64,000 bases of DNA from positions 1,116,001-1,180,000 of the forward strand of contig CAWJKP010000002.1 in the NCBI GenBank assembly GCA_963843465.1, read 5' to 3'. Each line of letters begins with the position of its first letter. The first letter of the stretch is position 1. The position numbers and the translations under genes were made by a program. This document shows positions 1 through 8,414 of the stretch, piece by piece. The DNA is from CAWJKP01 sp963843465 (GTDB lineage: Bacteria > Planctomycetota > Planctomycetia > Pirellulales > Thermoguttaceae). The notes under the pieces were generated by a model. The model saw nothing but the letters and a program-made list of their open reading frames with translations, had not been told where the DNA came from and did not search any database.

Positions 1-360
1 ACGACGGTCCCCCGCCGCGGCGGGCTTGCCCCGATCGCTCCGGCGGCAGACGCTTTCACCCGACGCTTCGTCACCGGGGCCGGCGGCCAGGTTCGACTGC
101 GACTGGACCGCGAGCGGCTGGACCGTCAGGGCTGTTTCCTGGCCTATGTCTTCGCCGGCGATCGGATGCTCAACGAGGAGCTGCTCCTGGCCGGCCTGGC
201 ACGGGTCCAACGGGAGTGCCGTTTGTCGGCCTCGATCAAGAACCGTTTCCTCAAGCTTCAGGCCCAAGCCCGCCAGGCCCGGCGGGGCCTCTGGTCCACG
301 GCCTCCGCGGCCAGTGACGAAGACCTGACATCCGTCGACGCCCCGGCCGACCCGCCGTGA
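1..360 (+). CDS. Thermonuclease-family (SNase-like) protein, C-terminal part
   Basis: This is the 3' end of a gene that starts before the window; the open frame runs from base 1 to TGA at 358-360, about 119 residues. The stretch reading LDRQGCFLAYVFAGDRMLNE followed by a leucine-rich segment and LARVQRECRL matches the second half of the staphylococcal-nuclease OB-fold, where a D/E-R-x-G-R-x-L-A-Y-V core is followed by N-E-x-L-x-x-G-x-A. The tail (KLQAQARQARRGLW) also matches the family end, which usually reads Q-x-x-A-R-x-x-x-x-G-L-W. Such proteins are secreted or periplasmic calcium-dependent phosphodiesterases, but the catalytic Arg/Asp residues lie upstream and cannot be checked. A palindromic repeat follows 40 bases after the stop. 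Confidence 0.75.
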   Translation, partial: TTVPRRGGLAPIAPAADAFTRRFVTGAGGQVRLRLDRERLDRQGCFLAYVFAGDRMLNEELLLAGLARVQRECRLSASIKNRFLKLQAQARQARRGLWSTASAASDEDLTSVDAPADPP

Positions 361-401
361 GGGGCGATCAGGGCCGGCCAAGGAATGACTTTCCGGCAAT
401 C

Positions 402-499
402 GTAGGGTGGGACAAGGCCGCCGTGGCGGCCGCCGGCCCACCAAGAGCCGGCCAGATCGGTGGGCCGGCGCTCGCTTGCGCGAGCTTGTCCCACCCTAC
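402..499. repeat. Palindromic repeat, GTAGGGTGGGACAAG family
   Basis: The arm gtagggtgggacaag (402-416) is the exact reverse complement of cttgtcccaccctac (485-499), and an inner pair, gccggcccacc and ggtgggccggc, lies between them. It separates the thermonuclease gene from the convergent phoR gene and ends right at the phoR stop codon. A close copy lies inside secDF (47169-47265) and part copies lie at 55392-55433 and 55515-55545. Confidence 0.9.
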
Positions 500-2301
500 G
501 CGTCTCTGCCGTTCATCCCATGCTCTTCTGCCGGCAGGTGGATGGTAAACAGGCTGCCTTCGCCGACGGTGCTTTGCACCGCGGCATAACCGCCGTGGGC
601 CTGGGCGATGTGCTTGACGATCGACAGGCCCAGGCCCGTGCCGCCCAACTCGCGGCTGCGGGCGCGGTCCACGCGGTAGAACCGCTCGAAGATCCGCGGC
701 AAGTGCTCGCGGGCGATGCCGTAGCCGTGGTCTTCGACCGAGATCACCAGCTCGCCCTCCGCGCAGACTGCGGCGATGCGGACCGGCTGTCCGGCCGGGC
801 TGTACTTCACGGCGTTGTCGATGAGATTCAGCACGGCCTGCTCCAACAGCGCGGCGTTGATCCGCGCCGAGAGCCCCTCGTCGCACTCGATTTCCAGGGG
901 GATATTCTTGGCCTCGGCCTTCAGCCGGCAGATCGCGGCGGCTGCCTCCAGCACCTTCCGCACGGGGGCCGGGGCCGTGGCGATGGCCTCCTTCTCCGCG
1001 TCCTGCTCGAGCCGCGAGAGGGCCAAGAGATCGTCGATGATCGATTGCAGCCGGTCGGTCTGCGCGGCGACGATCCGCAGGAACCGCTCGGTGTCCGCCG
1101 GCTGGTGCATGGCGCCGTCCAGCAGGGTCTCGACAAATCCCTTGATCGAGGTGACGGGCGTTCTCAGCTCGTGCGAGACGTTGGCCACGAAGTCGCGGCG
1201 AACGCTCTCCAAGCGGCGGAGCTGCGTGATGTCGTGCAGCACCAGCAGGGCGCCTTGCGGCCGGTCCTGCGGGCCGCCCAGCACCGTCCCCTGGGCATGG
1301 AGCTGTCGTTGCTGGCCCTCGCGGGTCAGCACGCTCAGCTCGGCCGAGGCCGGCCGTTGGCTGCCCAGCACGTCGGCGGCCAGCCGCTGGAGCTCGCCGT
1401 TGCGGACCACTTCCTGGAGCATGCGCCCCTGGACCTTTTCCGGGTCCACGCCCAACAGCGCCGCGCCGGCCTGGTTGACGCGGATCACCCGCTCCCCTTC
1501 GTCGATGGCCAGCACGCCCTCGACCATGCTGGAGAGGATGGCCTCCCACTCGTTCCGCTGGCGGATCACGTCCTGGGTCCGGGCGTCGAGCTGGGCGGCC
1601 ATCTCGTTCATCGCTTCGGCCACCGCTGCGGCCTCGGTCGAGGCGGGGATCGGCAGCTTGTGACGCAGGTCGCCGCGGGCCAACTGCTCCGCCCCGCGGC
1701 GAATCTCCTCCATCGGCCGGCTGATCCGCTGCGAGACCCAAAGGCTGATTGCCGCCGCCACCAAGGCCACCACCAGGCCAGCCAGACCGACACGGGCCTC
1801 CAGCGCCGCCAGGTCCCGCTCCAGGTCGGACGCCGCGGTCGCCGTCCGCACAACCCCCAGCACGCGGCCCTGCTGCTGGACGCGCGCGGCGACGTAGAGC
1901 ATCTCGTGTTTGAGGGTATAGCTGTATCGCAGCGAGTTTCCCAAGCCGTCGGCCAGCGCCTGGCGGATCTCTTCACGGTCGCCGTGGTTGTCCATGGCCG
2001 GCGGCGACTCGTCGGAATCGGCCACGACCTGGCCCGAGGGCAGGATCACCGTGATCCTCATGCCGGCCTGCGAGCGGACCCGGCGGCAAAGCTTGGCCAG
2101 CGCCGCGAAGTCCTTGGCGGCCAGCCTTTGCTCCACCTCGTCTTCCAGGGCCTTGGCGACGGCGGCCAGGCTTTGCCGCTGGCGCTCGTGGTAGAGGCCC
2201 TCGATGATCGACTTGGCATAGAACCCCACGGCCGCCAGCGAGGCCAGCGTGATCAGCAGGAACCGGGGATAGACCTGCCAGAGCAGTCGTTTGGTCCGCA
2301 C
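496..2301 (-). CDS. phoR: Phosphate-regulon-type sensor histidine kinase
   Basis: Membrane histidine kinase of 601 residues that would phosphorylate the PhoB-like regulator encoded just upstream. Visible in order: TM1 at about 11-32, a periplasmic sensor region, TM2 at about 171-192, HAMP (about 193-245), a PAS domain (about 250-360), the HisKA dimer with phospho-acceptor H377 in NVSHELRTP, and the HATPase with N box NLIDNAVKYS (about 492), G1 VEDHGYGIA, F box FERFYRVD and G2 GGTGLGLSIVK. The start is GTG at 2299-2301; the phoB end (aaggag next to its TAG) supplies the ribosome site, so the two genes are translationally linked. The last codons overlap the palindrome at 402-499. PhoR is the best fit; other PAS-HAMP kinases are less likely given the PhoB partner. 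Confidence 0.9.
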   Translation of the reverse strand: MRTKRLLWQVYPRFLLITLASLAAVGFYAKSIIEGLYHERQRQSLAAVAKALEDEVEQRLAAKDFAALAKLCRRVRSQAGMRITVILPSGQVVADSDESPPAMDNHGDREEIRQALADGLGNSLRYSYTLKHEMLYVAARVQQQGRVLGVVRTATAASDLERDLAALEARVGLAGLVVALVAAAISLWVSQRISRPMEEIRRGAEQLARGDLRHKLPIPASTEAAAVAEAMNEMAAQLDARTQDVIRQRNEWEAILSSMVEGVLAIDEGERVIRVNQAGAALLGVDPEKVQGRMLQEVVRNGELQRLAADVLGSQRPASAELSVLTREGQQRQLHAQGTVLGGPQDRPQGALLVLHDITQLRRLESVRRDFVANVSHELRTPVTSIKGFVETLLDGAMHQPADTERFLRIVAAQTDRLQSIIDDLLALSRLEQDAEKEAIATAPAPVRKVLEAAAAICRLKAEAKNIPLEIECDEGLSARINAALLEQAVLNLIDNAVKYSPAGQPVRIAAVCAEGELVISVEDHGYGIAREHLPRIFERFYRVDRARSRELGGTGLGLSIVKHIAQAHGGYAAVQSTVGEGSLFTIHLPAEEHGMNGRDA

Positions 2302-2303
2302 GT

Positions 2304-2990
2304 CTACTCCTTGAAGCGGTAGCCCACGCCGCGGACGGTCTCGATATACCGCCCGGCCTCGCCCAGTTTCTTCCTCAGTCCGACAATCTGCACGTCGATC
2401 GACCGGTCGGTGACCATCACATCGCCGTCGTGGACCTTGTCGGCGATCTGGTAGCGGGTGAAGACCCAGCCCGGCCGGCCGGCGAGGAAATGGAGCACGC
2501 GGAACTCGGTGCGGGTCAGCGGCACGAGCTGGCCGTCGAGGAGCACCTCGTGGCGCCCCGGATGAATCACCAGCTCGTGGATCTTCACCGTGGCTTCGGG
2601 CTCGGCCGGCTTGCTCGTGCTGCGGCGGAGCACGGCCCGCAGCCGCGCCAAGAGCACGCGAGGACTGAAGGGCTTGGGGATATAGTCGTCGGCCCCCAGC
2701 TCCAGGCCGGTGACAATGTCGGCCTCTTCGCCCTTGGCCGTAAGCATGATGATGGGGATTTGCCCGGTGGAAGCCTCGCCCTTGAGCTTGCGGCAGACCT
2801 CCAGTCCGTCCAGTCCGGGAAGCATCAGGTCCAGCACCACCAGGTCCGGCGGCGCCGACCGCACGGCCCGCAGGGCCTCCTCGCCCGTGCCCACGCATTG
2901 GACGGCATAGCCTTCTTTGGCCAGGTTATAGCGAACCAACTCCTGGATGTCGCGTTCGTCTTCGACGACCAGGATGCCTTCTCGCGCCAT
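2304..2990 (-). CDS. phoB: PhoB-family response regulator
   Basis: OmpR/PhoB-class transcription regulator of 228 residues. Receiver domain at 1-120 with acidic pocket E10/D11, phospho-acceptor D54 in VVLDLMLPG, T84 in MLTAKG and K106 in YIPKPF. A winged-helix DNA-binding domain follows (about 130-226) with the typical LTRTEFRVLHFLAGRPGWVF stretch and a C-terminal VRGVGYRF hairpin. It is the first gene of a phoB-phoR operon on the minus strand with only 2 bases between stop and the phoR GTG. In this family, phosphate starvation triggers PhoR-dependent activation of pho-box promoters; no pho box was identified here. Confidence 0.92.
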   Translation of the reverse strand: MAREGILVVEDERDIQELVRYNLAKEGYAVQCVGTGEEALRAVRSAPPDLVVLDLMLPGLDGLEVCRKLKGEASTGQIPIIMLTAKGEEADIVTGLELGADDYIPKPFSPRVLLARLRAVLRRSTSKPAEPEATVKIHELVIHPGRHEVLLDGQLVPLTRTEFRVLHFLAGRPGWVFTRYQIADKVHDGDVMVTDRSIDVQIVGLRKKLGEAGRYIETVRGVGYRFKE

Positions 2991-3040
2991 AAGATGCTCC
3001 CTTCGCCCTGCCCGCGCTTCTCGATCCCGACGCCTGCCGG

Positions 3041-3224
3041 TAGGTTATGCTAAAGCATAACCTACCAAGCTTCCCCCTCTCCCTCCGGGAGAGGGTAGGG
3101 GTGAGGGGGAATCGCCAACGATCCCACCACTCCCGCCAACCCCGCTCCCAAAAAACGACGCCCGGGAATCGCCGAGTCTCCGGCGGGTTCCCCTCACCCT
3201 AACCCTCTCCCGGAGGGAGAGGGG
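3041..3224. repeat. Cluster of palindromic repeats between phoB and RidA gene
   Basis: A perfect hairpin taggttatgctaaagcataaccta lies at 3041-3064 (arms taggttatgct / agcataaccta). Next, ccctctccctccgggagagg and its extension (3073-3109) is repeated in inverse orientation at 3190-3224, so the two form a long inverted repeat around about 80 bases. The right copy runs into the 3' end of the RidA gene. The family is common in GC-rich genomes and could act as a terminator for both converging transcripts, which is inference. Confidence 0.85.
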
Positions 3225-3697
3225 ACCTCGATCTCCACGACCGCCTCGATCTCCACGGCGGCCCCCAAGGGCAGCGAGCCGACGCCCACCGCACTACGGG
3301 CGCCGACCCCGGCTTGCGGACCGAAGACCTCGGCCAGGAGCTGGCTGCAACCGTTGATCACCGCCGGCTGCTGACGGAAATCGGGCGTGCCATTGACAAA
3401 GCCCGAAACCTTTACCACCCGGCGGACCCGGTTCAAGCTTCCCAGTCCCGCGCGGAGCGTGGCCAGCAGCCCCAAGCCGGTTTGCCGGGCCGCCTCATAA
3501 CCGGCCGCCTGGTCCAGGTCTTCCCCAAGCCGGCCCGTCAGCACCGAGCCGTCCGCACGCAGGGGAAGATGGCCCGAGGTGTAGGCCAGATTCCCCACCA
3601 CGATCAGCGGCTTGTACAATCCCTTGGGTTCGGGCGGGGCCGGCAAATCGAGCCCTTGCTCGGCCAGCACGCGGTTGAGGTTCTCGTCGAAACTCAT
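3194..3697 (-). CDS. RidA/YjgF-family protein with repeat-encoded tail
   Basis: Protein of 167 residues of the RidA (YjgF/YER057c/UK114) family, trimeric enzymes that hydrolyse reactive enamine/imine intermediates from amino-acid metabolism. Family marks: VVGNLAYTSGHLP at 33-45, a central RRVVKVSGFVN strand, FPQA-like VFGPQAG, and GARSAVGVGSLPLGA with the conserved Arg at 134. It belongs to the longer subgroup (about 150 residues) rather than the 128-residue classic form. The final residues PSPSGRGLG are encoded by the palindromic repeat at 3190-3224, so the natural terminus has been replaced or extended by about nine residues. It lies upstream of the phoBR block on the same strand but separated by repeats. 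Confidence 0.85.
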   Translation of the reverse strand: MSFDENLNRVLAEQGLDLPAPPEPKGLYKPLIVVGNLAYTSGHLPLRADGSVLTGRLGEDLDQAAGYEAARQTGLGLLATLRAGLGSLNRVRRVVKVSGFVNGTPDFRQQPAVINGCSQLLAEVFGPQAGVGARSAVGVGSLPLGAAVEIEAVVEIEVPSPSGRGLG

Positions 3698-3730
3698 CTC
3701 AACAACCTTGAGTGATTCCGGGAGCGGGCA

Positions 3731-3814
3731 GATGAGGGATAAGGGATAAGAGACAGGGCGAACGGGAACATCACGCGCTATGTCATCCCTTATCTCTTAT
3801 CCCTTATCTCTCAT
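3731..3814. repeat. Inverted repeat of GGGATAAGGGATAAGAGA type
   Basis: Left arm gatgagggataagggataag (3731-3750) pairs with the right arm reading cttatcccttatctctcat near 3795-3814, with an additional cccttatctcttat module between. It occupies almost the whole gap between hisG and the RidA gene. Both neighbouring genes are on the minus strand, so it could act as a terminator downstream of hisG. Confidence 0.8.
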
Positions 3815-3850
3815 TCAATGCTTCCGCACCGCAGGACCGTGCAAGCCTCG

Positions 3851-4726
3851 CTAGTCGATGACCTTCGACAAGGGATACTCGACGATCCCCCTTGCGCCAG
3901 CCGCCTTCAGCCGGGGGATGATCTGACGGACGATCGCTTCGTCGAGGATCGTGTTCACGTCGACCCATTGCTTGTCGGCCAGGTCGGAAACCGTGGGCTG
4001 CAAAAGCGCCGGCAGCAGGGCCAGGACTTTCCCCAGGCACTCGCGGGGGACGTTCATCATCAGGCCCACCTTGCCCTCGGCGGCCATGGCCCCCTTGAGC
4101 ATCAGGGCGAGGTCGTCAATCTTCTGTTTCTTCCAGGGATCGGCGTACGACTGATGGTTGGCGATCAGACGCGTGGTGCTTTGCAGCACTTCGGCCAGAA
4201 TCCGCAGGTTGTTGGCCCGCAGCGAGCTGCCGGTCTCGGTGACCTCGACAATCGCGTCAGCCAGCCTGGGCGGCTTGACCTCGGTTGCGCCCCAACTGAA
4301 CTCGACCTTGGCCGTGACCCCGTGCTGTTGCAGAAATCGAGTGGTAAGTCCCACCGCCTCGGTGGCAATCCGCTTGCCTTGCAAATCCGAGACGCTCCGC
4401 AGGGGCGAATCCTCCGGCACGCAGAGCACCCAGCGGACAGGCCGCCGGCTGACCTTGGAGAAGATCAGCTCGGCCACCTCGTAGACATCGGCGCCGGTCT
4501 CCATGATCCAGTCGTAACCCGTCAGCCCGGCGTCGAGGACCCCATCCTGGACATACCGGGCCATCTCCTGGGCACGGATCAGCAGGCACTCGATCTGGTC
4601 GTCGTCGATGGTCGGGTAGTAGCTTCGGGAGCTGAAGGTAATCTTGTAGCCCGCCCGGCGGAACAGTTCCCCGGTCGCCTCCTGGAGGCTGCCGGCGGGA
4701 ATCCCCAGTTTCAGCACGTCGCTCAT
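3851..4726 (-). CDS. hisG: ATP phosphoribosyltransferase, long form
   Basis: First enzyme of histidine synthesis: ATP + PRPP to phosphoribosyl-ATP. The 291-residue length matches the long, hisZ-independent form with a C-terminal ACT-like regulatory domain (about 220-291) that binds histidine. Visible motifs: LKLGIPAGSLQ at the N-terminus, DAGLTGYDWI (65-74), and the PRPP-binding loop EVTETGSSLRANNLRI (161-176). The ATG at 4724-4726 is chosen because it overlaps the hisI stop by 4 bases (ATGA), indicating translational coupling. The two his genes sit together without other his genes in view. Confidence 0.95.
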   Translation of the reverse strand: MSDVLKLGIPAGSLQEATGELFRRAGYKITFSSRSYYPTIDDDQIECLLIRAQEMARYVQDGVLDAGLTGYDWIMETGADVYEVAELIFSKVSRRPVRWVLCVPEDSPLRSVSDLQGKRIATEAVGLTTRFLQQHGVTAKVEFSWGATEVKPPRLADAIVEVTETGSSLRANNLRILAEVLQSTTRLIANHQSYADPWKKQKIDDLALMLKGAMAAEGKVGLMMNVPRECLGKVLALLPALLQPTVSDLADKQWVDVNTILDEAIVRQIIPRLKAAGARGIVEYPLSKVID

Positions 4727-5133
4727 GTCTTGGTTCCCTTGTAGACCTGGGCCGGATCGAAAACCTGCTGGCCGACGACTTTCAGTCCCTGGGGCGTCAC
4801 TTGGCGGAAGAAGCAACTCTTGTAGCCGGTATGGCACGCCGCACCACCGATCTGCTCGACGGAGAGCAGGATTGTGTCGTTATCGCAATCGACGTAGACC
4901 GCCCGGACCTTCTGCACGTTGCCGCTTTCCTCCCCTTTCCGCCAAAGCTTGTTGCGGCTGCGACTGTAGTAGACGGCCCGGCCGGTGGCCAGGGTCTCGG
5001 CGTAGCTCTCGGGGTTCATGTAGGCCAGCATCAGGACTTCGCCGGTCAGGGCGTCCTGGGCGATTGCAGGGAGAAGCCCCCCTCCTTTGGAGAAGTCGGG
5101 GACGTTGGGGACTGCTTCGGTCGACTCGGACAT
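4723..5133 (-). CDS. hisI: Phosphoribosyl-AMP cyclohydrolase
   Basis: Zinc- and magnesium-dependent enzyme for step three of histidine synthesis; 136 residues, the monofunctional form without a fused HisE domain. Signature SRSRNKLWRKGEESGNVQ at 57-74, metal site VDCDND (D82, C83, D84, D86) and GAACHTGYKSCF with C100, H101 and C107. A longer open frame extends upstream to 5241, but the ATG at 5133 begins the alignable protein. It is co-transcribed with hisG, which it overlaps by 4 bases. Some genomes call the monofunctional form hisI or hisI1. Confidence 0.95.
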   Translation of the reverse strand: MSESTEAVPNVPDFSKGGGLLPAIAQDALTGEVLMLAYMNPESYAETLATGRAVYYSRSRNKLWRKGEESGNVQKVRAVYVDCDNDTILLSVEQIGGAACHTGYKSCFFRQVTPQGLKVVGQQVFDPAQVYKGTKT

Positions 5134-5405
5134 GGCTCGGTTCCAGGGCCCTTGGGGCCTGCAAAACAGTAAGTTGGGCAAATTGGCCCTTGGAAATTGC
5201 GGTAATCTCGCCGCAGGGATCAACTTGGTAAAACCAAGCATAACTCACCCGAATGGTTCGGGCAACACGAGCGGAAATTCCCTTGACTCCGCTAAGAGTT
5301 GCGCAAGAGCACTTCTTGCCGTTACGCTCCAGTCGGCTTAGCGGCCGGTCCGAAACTATTTGCGGCGCGATCCGCACCGCCTCCCCCCATCAGAGAGATC
5401 CTGCC

Positions 5406-5969
5406 TTGGAACGCTCGCTCAGTGTGCTCTTGCCCGTCCGCAATACCCAATCGACGCTCTACGCCCACGTGGAGCAGATCCTCGAAGTCCTGGCCGAGCT
5501 TACGGCTTCTTTCGAGCTGATTATCATCGACGACGGCTCGACGGACGCCACGATCGAGATCGCCGACGAGTTGACCCGGCGTTATCCCCAGGTCGTTGTC
5601 GTCCGCCACGGCATCTCCCGCGGGTCCGCCGCGGCGGTCCAGAGCGGTTTGCAGCACAGCAGCGGCGAGGTCATCTGTGTGAAGGACGAGCACGGCGGAC
5701 TGCCGTTGGACCAGGTCCCCACCATGTGGCGGGCGATGGACAAGGCGGTGGCCGCCCACCCTACGACCGGCAGGCCCCTGAGCGAACTAGTTTCGGCACG
5801 TCGGCGGCGGGCGCTGCCGGGTGGTTTTCAGATCATGCACCGCAAAGCGATCGGACCGCTGGGGGAGATCGCGGCCCACTTCTGCGACGGCGAGCTGTCT
5901 GCCGCCGCCACCGCCTGCCCGAGTCGCCCCGCCCGGCCGAATTTCCTGCGTGCGGCGCGGGTTTCCTGA
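5406..5969 (+). CDS. Glycosyltransferase family 2-like protein, short
   Basis: GT-A fold N-terminal half: LSVLLPVRNTQSTLYAHVEQ, then LIIIDDGSTDATIEIADEL and a RGSAAAVQSGLQHSSGEVI stretch, as in family 2 glycosyltransferases that bind the nucleotide-sugar at DDGS. The D-x-D metal motif position reads KDEHG, so activity is uncertain. About 187 residues from a TTG at 5406 preceded by agagag; a GTG/ATG further upstream in the same open frame (from 5253) cannot be excluded but overlaps the hisI promoter side. The C-terminal part is short and ends in RPNFLRAARVS, just before a palindrome at 5980. It is divergent from hisI. Substrate unknown. Confidence 0.6.
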   Translation: MERSLSVLLPVRNTQSTLYAHVEQILEVLAELTASFELIIIDDGSTDATIEIADELTRRYPQVVVVRHGISRGSAAAVQSGLQHSSGEVICVKDEHGGLPLDQVPTMWRAMDKAVAAHPTTGRPLSELVSARRRRALPGGFQIMHRKAIGPLGEIAAHFCDGELSAAATACPSRPARPNFLRAARVS

Positions 5970-6487
5970 GGGCCGGAATGTAGCAGGCCACACGCCGTGT
6001 GCCGTCCGTCCAAAGAGCTGGGGACAGCGGACGGCACACGGCGTGTGCCTGCTACATGGAGCGTCGCTCCCTCGGCGATGCGACAATTGCCGACGGAAAA
6101 TGGATGCTTTCGGCGTGGACAGCCCTTGTCAAGTTTCCAGGCTTCGGTTAGCATGGAGGCCGAACGAGCGTGGAGCAAGGCGTGGGGGGATTCTGGGGTC
6201 GCATCGCCCGCGCTCGTTGCGGGCCGCTAGTCACCGCAGCGATCTCTGGGCAAGAGTCGCCGCCTTGTCGGCCGGATAAGTGAGCGAGCGTTTGGTCGGC
6301 GGCGGACTGCTGTTTTTCATCCTTCGTCCTCTTCCGCATGTCGCCCGCTTGTTTCTGGCCCAGCAGCGGATCTTCGGGCGGCTGCCGCAAGCAGCGTGGT
6401 TCCTAACGACTTGTCAATGCGCGTCCTATTCATTTCTCATCTCTATCTGTGGGTTCACGCCTCGGCGTGGATCAGGAGCAAGGGACT
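5970..6487. other. Intergenic stretch with one palindrome, no gene seen
   Basis: The first 90 bases hold the GTAGCAGGCACAC-type palindrome (5980-6055). In the rest I see no credible gene: open frames here lack ribosome sites and family resemblance. The SD sequence AGGAG at 6474-6478 belongs to the next gene. Confidence 0.6.
5980..6055. repeat. Palindromic repeat, GTAGCAGGCACAC family, copy 1
   Basis: Left arm begins gtagcaggccacacgccgtg and the right arm ends cacggcgtgtgcctgctac, near-perfect reverse complements around a short spacer. Other copies are at 26683-26757 and 61146-61200. All three lie between genes. Confidence 0.9.
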
Positions 6488-7021
6488 ATGAGCCTCAGGG
6501 ACTGCAGCGTCCCCGAGACGGGCGTCGGGAATGAGGCGGTGGTGAAAATCGCCGCCGGGAAACGAGCCCTGCATCGGCTCGAGGAAGTTCGCCGGCAGCA
6601 GGGGGTCTCCCGCCGCACGCTTGCGCGGCGGCTGGATACCGATGTGAGCGAGATCAAGCGGGAAGCGGACCAGCAGAGCGACATTCCGCTGAGCCGGCTC
6701 TACCAGTGGCAAGAGATTCTGGAAGTCCCGCTCGTGGACTTGCTGGTAGAGAGCGAAGAGCCGTTGTCCGCCCCCGTGCTGCGGCGGGCGCAAATGGTCC
6801 GCCTGATGAAGACGGCCTCGGCGATTCTCCAGCGGAGCCAGCAACTTTCTGTCCGCCGGATGGCCCAAATGCTGGTCGAGCAGTTGATCGAGGTCATGCC
6901 TGAGCTGGCCGAGGTCAGCGCCTGGCACTCCGTCGGCAAGCGGCGGACGCAGGGCGAGGCCGGCAGGGCCGCCGCACAGTGCATCTCCTTCCTGATTTCC
7001 CGCGAGGAGTTTGCCGAGTGA
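6488..7021 (+). CDS. HTH (XRE-like) domain protein
   Basis: 177-residue protein. Residues about 25-80 form a Cro/C1-type helix-turn-helix: LHRLEEVRRQQGVSRRTLAR followed by a second helix pair and SRLYQWQEILEVPLVDLL. The remainder (about 95-175) is helical and of unknown function. The start ATG at 6488 is supported by AGGAG at 6474-6478 with nine bases spacing; an earlier ATG at 6449 lacks a ribosome site. It probably binds DNA and acts as a regulator, with unknown targets. The next gene is convergent. Confidence 0.65.
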   Translation: MSLRDCSVPETGVGNEAVVKIAAGKRALHRLEEVRRQQGVSRRTLARRLDTDVSEIKREADQQSDIPLSRLYQWQEILEVPLVDLLVESEEPLSAPVLRRAQMVRLMKTASAILQRSQQLSVRRMAQMLVEQLIEVMPELAEVSAWHSVGKRRTQGEAGRAAAQCISFLISREEFAE

Positions 7022-7085
7022 CCGCGGGCGGCAGCTTCGCCGAGAGCAACATCGTCCTTCTTGTCAGGGTGGCGCAACGCTGTGC

Positions 7086-8414
7086 CTACGGAAGCTTGTC
7101 CGCGTCCGCCGCATCTTGCGGTGGGAGAGGCAGCCCGAGCACCTCGCGGCGGAAATAGTCCTGGATGCGGGCCAGGTCCATGCGGTTGAGGAAGTTGGAG
7201 AAGGCCATCCAGGCGGCCAGGCCGTCGAGGTCGGAGAACTGCCGGGGCAGGTAGCGCGGGGCAATGAGAATCCCCTCCTTCAGCAACTCGAAGAGCACCG
7301 GGATGTCCTCGAGGGTCAGCTTTCCGGCGAACAGCAGGGGGATCAACTCCGGGCGTCCGAAGCGGATGGCGCTGCGGAGGAAATTGTAGATCAGCACAAA
7401 GCCCTTGCAGTAGCTGATGTCCTTGGTGAAGGGCGCCCCGCCGGTCAGCACGCCGCCGCGGAAGATCCGCTGGGTGTGCATCAGGGCCTCCGCCGGCGTA
7501 CAGTCCTGCTGGCGGAAGTAGTCCAGGATCTCCACCACGTTGGCGCCGTCCTCGACCATGTCGCAGGCGCGGATGCGGTTGTTCAGCCGTTTGACCCGCG
7601 AGGGCAGGGAAACGAAGGTGAAGATCTCCATGATCACGGTCAGGCCCTCCTGCGTGGCCGTCACGCAGGGCGGACCCTTGGAGAGCCAGCAGGCCCAGGG
7701 CTGGAGCTGCCCGTTGATCGTGGTGCCCACGTGCACCCAGCCCTCGTGGACTTCGAGGATGTCGATGTCGCGGGTGCTGAACAGCGCGCCGCGCTTGATC
7801 TTGATGTAGTCCGAGCCGGCGGCGGCGTCGGAGACGATGCCGTCGTCGAGCTTCACGTGGACGGCGTTCTCATGGAAGTAGCCCGCCAGCCGGCGGTTGA
7901 GCTCGCTGACGACGTCCTCGGCGGGGATCAGCTTGGGGTAGTTCACTCCCAGCCGGGTCTTGGCGATCGAGGCCAGGATCTCGTCCAACAGCAGGCTCAA
8001 CTGCCGCAGCGTGGTCAGGCCGTCGCCCAGCACGTCTTTGGGACTGCCGTAGAGCATGCGGGCGTAGCGGTAGAACTGCGGCGTGCCCCGGGCCTGGAGC
8101 ATGCGGACGGCGTCTTCGAACTCGCGGCAGTTGCGGGCGAGGATCTCGCCCACCCGGTCCCGTTTGCCCAGGAGCAAGCGAATCGAGCGGCGGATCTCCT
8201 CGAACTGGCGGATTTTCGCGTCCGCTTCGAACCGCAGCGGGATCCGCTCGTAGATCTCCGGACCCCAGGGAGGGATCTCCTTGAAGTCGGTGCGGACGAA
8301 GAAGTCGCAAACCGACTCGTCCCACTTGATGGCGTCGAGGATGCGGATCGGCCGCTGGGCCTCGACCAGCCGCAGCGAAAGTTCGCGGATATGCTCCCGA
8401 TATGCGTGGGTCAT
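7086..8414 (-). CDS. QEGLA-motif (DUF1704, MATCAP-like) putative metallopeptidase
   Basis: 442-residue protein of the family annotated as flavohemoglobin expression-modulating QEGLA motif protein (DUF1704). It has the name-giving motif TQEGL at 254-258 and upstream EVHEGWVHVGTT, giving an HExxxH zinc-site arrangement (H223, E224, H228) with the Glu of QEGL a candidate third ligand. The eukaryotic members of this superfamily (MATCAP/TMCP) are tubulin carboxypeptidases with an HExxxH site; bacterial substrates are unknown. No signal peptide, so probably cytoplasmic. It stands alone, convergent with the HTH gene; the name based on flavohemoglobin should not be taken as function. Confidence 0.8.
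   Translation of the reverse strand: MTHAYREHIRELSLRLVEAQRPIRILDAIKWDESVCDFFVRTDFKEIPPWGPEIYERIPLRFEADAKIRQFEEIRRSIRLLLGKRDRVGEILARNCREFEDAVRMLQARGTPQFYRYARMLYGSPKDVLGDGLTTLRQLSLLLDEILASIAKTRLGVNYPKLIPAEDVVSELNRRLAGYFHENAVHVKLDDGIVSDAAAGSDYIKIKRGALFSTRDIDILEVHEGWVHVGTTINGQLQPWACWLSKGPPCVTATQEGLTVIMEIFTFVSLPSRVKRLNNRIRACDMVEDGANVVEILDYFRQQDCTPAEALMHTQRIFRGGVLTGGAPFTKDISYCKGFVLIYNFLRSAIRFGRPELIPLLFAGKLTLEDIPVLFELLKEGILIAPRYLPRQFSDLDGLAAWMAFSNFLNRMDLARIQDYFRREVLGLPLPPQDAADADKLP

Noticed and set aside
460..2322. Long plus-strand open frame opposite phoR
   Set aside because: GC-rich third positions create long antisense frames; the minus strand has clear kinase motifs throughout.
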